The position numbers and the translations under genes are program-made. The notes beneath the pieces were generated by a model. It was not told the origin of the DNA, searched no databases, and saw nothing but the letters and a program-made list of their open reading frames with translations. Of a DNA stretch of 6,779 bases, positions 4,968 to 6,779 are shown one piece after another. Numbering within the stretch: position 1 is the first letter of the stretch; every line of letters starts with the position of its first letter. The stretch is from Anaerolineae bacterium (GTDB taxonomy: Bacteria > Chloroflexota > Anaerolineae > Aggregatilineales > Aggregatilineaceae), in assembly GCA_016929355.1 (NCBI GenBank), contig JAFGJA010000361.1, forward strand, positions 1 through 6,779. The letters run 5' to 3'.

Positions 4968-6680
4968 ATGAACCTATCCGAACGCATTACAGCAGCGCGC
5001 GGCGATCAGCCTGCCGATCTGCTGCTGACGAATCTGCAACTGGTAAACGTCTTTACCGGGGAAATTTATCCCTCTGAAATTGCGATCAAGGACGCGATCA
5101 TCGTTGGCGTGGGGGCAGGCTACACCACCGCCCAAACGGTTGATCTCGGCGGGCGGTATGTCGCGCCGGGGCTGATCGATGCGCATGTACATATCGAATC
5201 GAGCCTGTGCATCCCGCCGATTTTTGCGCACGCGGCGCTGACTCACGGCGTCACAACGGTTGTCACCGATCCGCATGAGATCGCCAACGTGCATGGCCTG
5301 GACGGGATTCGCTACATGCTGGCAATGGGCGCTGATCTGCCCCTGACAATGTATGTCATGGCGTCAAGCTGCGTCCCGGCTACACACATGGAAACCGCCG
5401 GAGCCGCCTTAGACGCCGCCGATCTCGCCACGCTGCGCGATTATCCCGCCGTGATCGGTTTGGCGGAGATGATGAATTATCCCGGCGTATTCCTCGGTGT
5501 GCCGGAGGTTTTGGCGAAGATCGAAGCGTTTCAGGATTTAGTTTTAGACGGACACTGCCCCGGCTTGCTCGGCCAAAATCTCAACGCCTATATCGCCGCC
5601 GGGATCGCCAGCGATCACGAATGTACGACGGTGGCAGAAGCGCGCGAAAAGCTGCAAAAAGGCATGATGATCTTCATCCGTGAGGCGACTAACGCGCAAA
5701 ATCTGCGGCCCTTGCTGCCCCTGGTCACGCCGGAAAACAGCCGCCGCATGTGCTGGTGTACGGATGATCGCCAGCCCGCCGATTTGCTGGACGATGGCTC
5801 GATTGACCACATGATCCGCGTGGCGATTGCCGAAGGCGGCCTCGATCCGATCACGGCGCTTCGCATGGGCACGCTCAACACGGCTGACTATTTCCGCCTG
5901 GATGATCGCGGGGCGATTGCGCCGGGTCGCCGCGCTGATCTGTTCATCTTCTCCGATCTGAACGCGCCGCGCGCCGAACTCGTCTATGCCGGCGGAAAGC
6001 CCGTCGCGCAAGATGGCGATCTGACCGTCACGATTCCCGTGCCGGAAGTCACGCCCCTGCCCCATTCGATGAACGTGAATTGGGCTAATGTCGATTTCAG
6101 CATCCCGGCGACCAGCGCGCGGGCGCGTGTGATCGGCAGTCTGGAAAACCAGTTGATCACCGAGCATCGCGTGGAAGAGATGAAGATTAAAAACGGGTTG
6201 GCAGTGGCTGATCCCGCGCGGGACATCCTGAAAATGATCGTGATCGAGCGCCATCACGCGAGCAGCAAGATCGGGAAAGGCTTCATTCACGGGATCGGCC
6301 TCAAACGCGGCGCGATTGCGGGCACGGTGGCCCACGATCACCATAACCTCGTCGTGATCGGCGTGGATGATGCCAGCATGATGACCGCCGCGCGCGCCGT
6401 CGATGCGATGGGCGGTGGCTTGGTTGCGGTAGATGGCGATCAAGTCCTGGCAGAACTGCCGCTCCCGGTAGGCGGGTTGATGAGCGACAAACCGATCCAC
6501 GAGGTCCGCGCGGGATTGGATCGCCTGCTAGACGTGACCGGCAATACGTTGGGATCGGCGCTGCACGATCCGTTCATGGCGATGAGCTTCATGGCGCTCG
6601 AAGTGATCCCCGCGCTCAAGCTGACCGATATCGGCTTGGTGGACGTGGAAAAATTCGAAGTCGTGGATTTGTTTGTATAA
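4968..6680 (+). CDS. ade: Adenine deaminase
   Basis: A 570-residue metal-dependent amidohydrolase that converts adenine to hypoxanthine and ammonia in the cytoplasm, feeding purine salvage. The N-terminal small domain (about 15-65) is followed by PGLIDAHVHIESS (67-79), whose H73 and H75 bind metal. Further family motifs follow in order: TDPHEIANVHG (100-110), AEMMNYPGV (166-174), DGHCPG (194-199), SDHECT (215-220) and CTDDR (264-268), all expected around the dinuclear metal site. The C-terminal adenine deaminase domain contains GTVAHDHHNL (452-461) and GGLMSD (502-507). Length and motif order match full-length adenine deaminases, with no break. AAAGGA (4954-4959) lies eight bases before the ATG. 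The family is distinct from the adenosine-deaminase-like adenine deaminases. No purine transporter or phosphoribosyltransferase gene lies within the window. Confidence 0.97.
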   Translation: MNLSERITAARGDQPADLLLTNLQLVNVFTGEIYPSEIAIKDAIIVGVGAGYTTAQTVDLGGRYVAPGLIDAHVHIESSLCIPPIFAHAALTHGVTTVVTDPHEIANVHGLDGIRYMLAMGADLPLTMYVMASSCVPATHMETAGAALDAADLATLRDYPAVIGLAEMMNYPGVFLGVPEVLAKIEAFQDLVLDGHCPGLLGQNLNAYIAAGIASDHECTTVAEAREKLQKGMMIFIREATNAQNLRPLLPLVTPENSRRMCWCTDDRQPADLLDDGSIDHMIRVAIAEGGLDPITALRMGTLNTADYFRLDDRGAIAPGRRADLFIFSDLNAPRAELVYAGGKPVAQDGDLTVTIPVPEVTPLPHSMNVNWANVDFSIPATSARARVIGSLENQLITEHRVEEMKIKNGLAVADPARDILKMIVIERHHASSKIGKGFIHGIGLKRGAIAGTVAHDHHNLVVIGVDDASMMTAARAVDAMGGGLVAVDGDQVLAELPLPVGGLMSDKPIHEVRAGLDRLLDVTGNTLGSALHDPFMAMSFMALEVIPALKLTDIGLVDVEKFEVVDLFV

Positions 6681-6723
6681 CCAGGGGGTTTATGCGCCGG
6701 GCGTATGATACAGCATCCACCGG

Positions 6724-6729
6724 TACAAT
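6724..6729 (+). promoter_or_regulatory. Possible -10 box of a gene beyond the right edge
   Basis: TACAAT in the context CCGGTACAATGC resembles the CGGTATAATC box before the adenine deaminase gene. No -35 element or downstream start codon can be confirmed because the window ends 50 bases later. Confidence 0.2.
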
Positions 6730-6742
6730 GCTTGTAGGTCGA

Positions 6743-6776
6743 TTGTGCTATTTGGCCGATCAGGGTTGTGCTATTT
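6743..6776. repeat. 11-bp direct repeat near the right edge
   Basis: TTGTGCTATTT occurs at 6743-6753 and again at 6766-6776, a period of 23 bases. Two copies at about two helical turns, shortly after a possible -10 box, could be an operator or the start of a tandem array cut by the window edge. No gene is recognised from 6681 to 6779. Confidence 0.4.
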
Positions 6777-6779
6777 AGA

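Noticed and set aside
5544..6500. Long minus-strand open frame within the adenine deaminase gene
   Set aside because: Its translation is low-complexity, rich in Arg, His and Asp, as expected from the antisense of a GC-biased gene, and the plus strand encodes a motif-complete enzyme.
6691..6707. Palindrome TATGCGCC/GGCGTAT after adenine deaminase as a terminator
   Set aside because: With a realistic loop the stem is only about five pairs including a wobble, and no T-run follows.

Overview
The window reads as chromosomal DNA of a moderately GC-rich free-living bacterium, most likely a member of the Chloroflexota (Anaerolineae-like). This placement is an inference. It rests on the transpeptidase architecture (N-terminal anchor, YoaR-like region, LysM, YkuD), on two orphan response regulators with unusual output domains (a degenerate GGDEF and a Roadblock/LC7-like domain), and on a TGTAGGGG...CCCCTACA palindromic repeat of a kind I associate with Chloroflexota and cyanobacterial genomes. 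No single marker gene proves it.

Layout, left to right. At 112-1335 (minus) lies a membrane-anchored L,D-transpeptidase. It shares a short divergent control region (1336-1521) with a plus-strand response regulator at 1522-2370. That gene converges on a minus-strand response regulator at 2587-3537, and the gap between them (2371-2586) holds two perfect hairpins and a short stretch resembling a shrunken LysM domain. The second regulator diverges from a plus-strand TIM-barrel-like protein of unknown function at 4046-4879. The roughly 500-base gap between those two contains a nested palindromic repeat of about 114 bp, a separate hairpin, a TATAAT box and helically spaced TTAAAA motifs. An adenine deaminase with its own TATAAT box follows at 4968-6680. 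The last 99 bases carry no recognisable gene and end in an 11-bp direct repeat.

Functionally, the left part is cell-wall cross-linking plus two orphan signalling proteins, with no histidine kinase in the window. The right part is purine salvage (adenine to hypoxanthine) next to a co-directional gene of unknown role. The two response regulators differ in an informative way. The first keeps every phosphorylation residue of the receiver but has lost the GGDEF catalytic signature. The second has lost both acidic-pocket residues and the Thr/Ser switch while keeping the phospho-acceptor Asp and the Lys, and it carries a C-terminal Roadblock-like domain. I see no phage, plasmid, CRISPR, toxin-antitoxin or obvious defence genes. 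The parts least explained by standard annotation are the receiver-Roadblock protein, the nested palindrome and the TIM-barrel-like gene.
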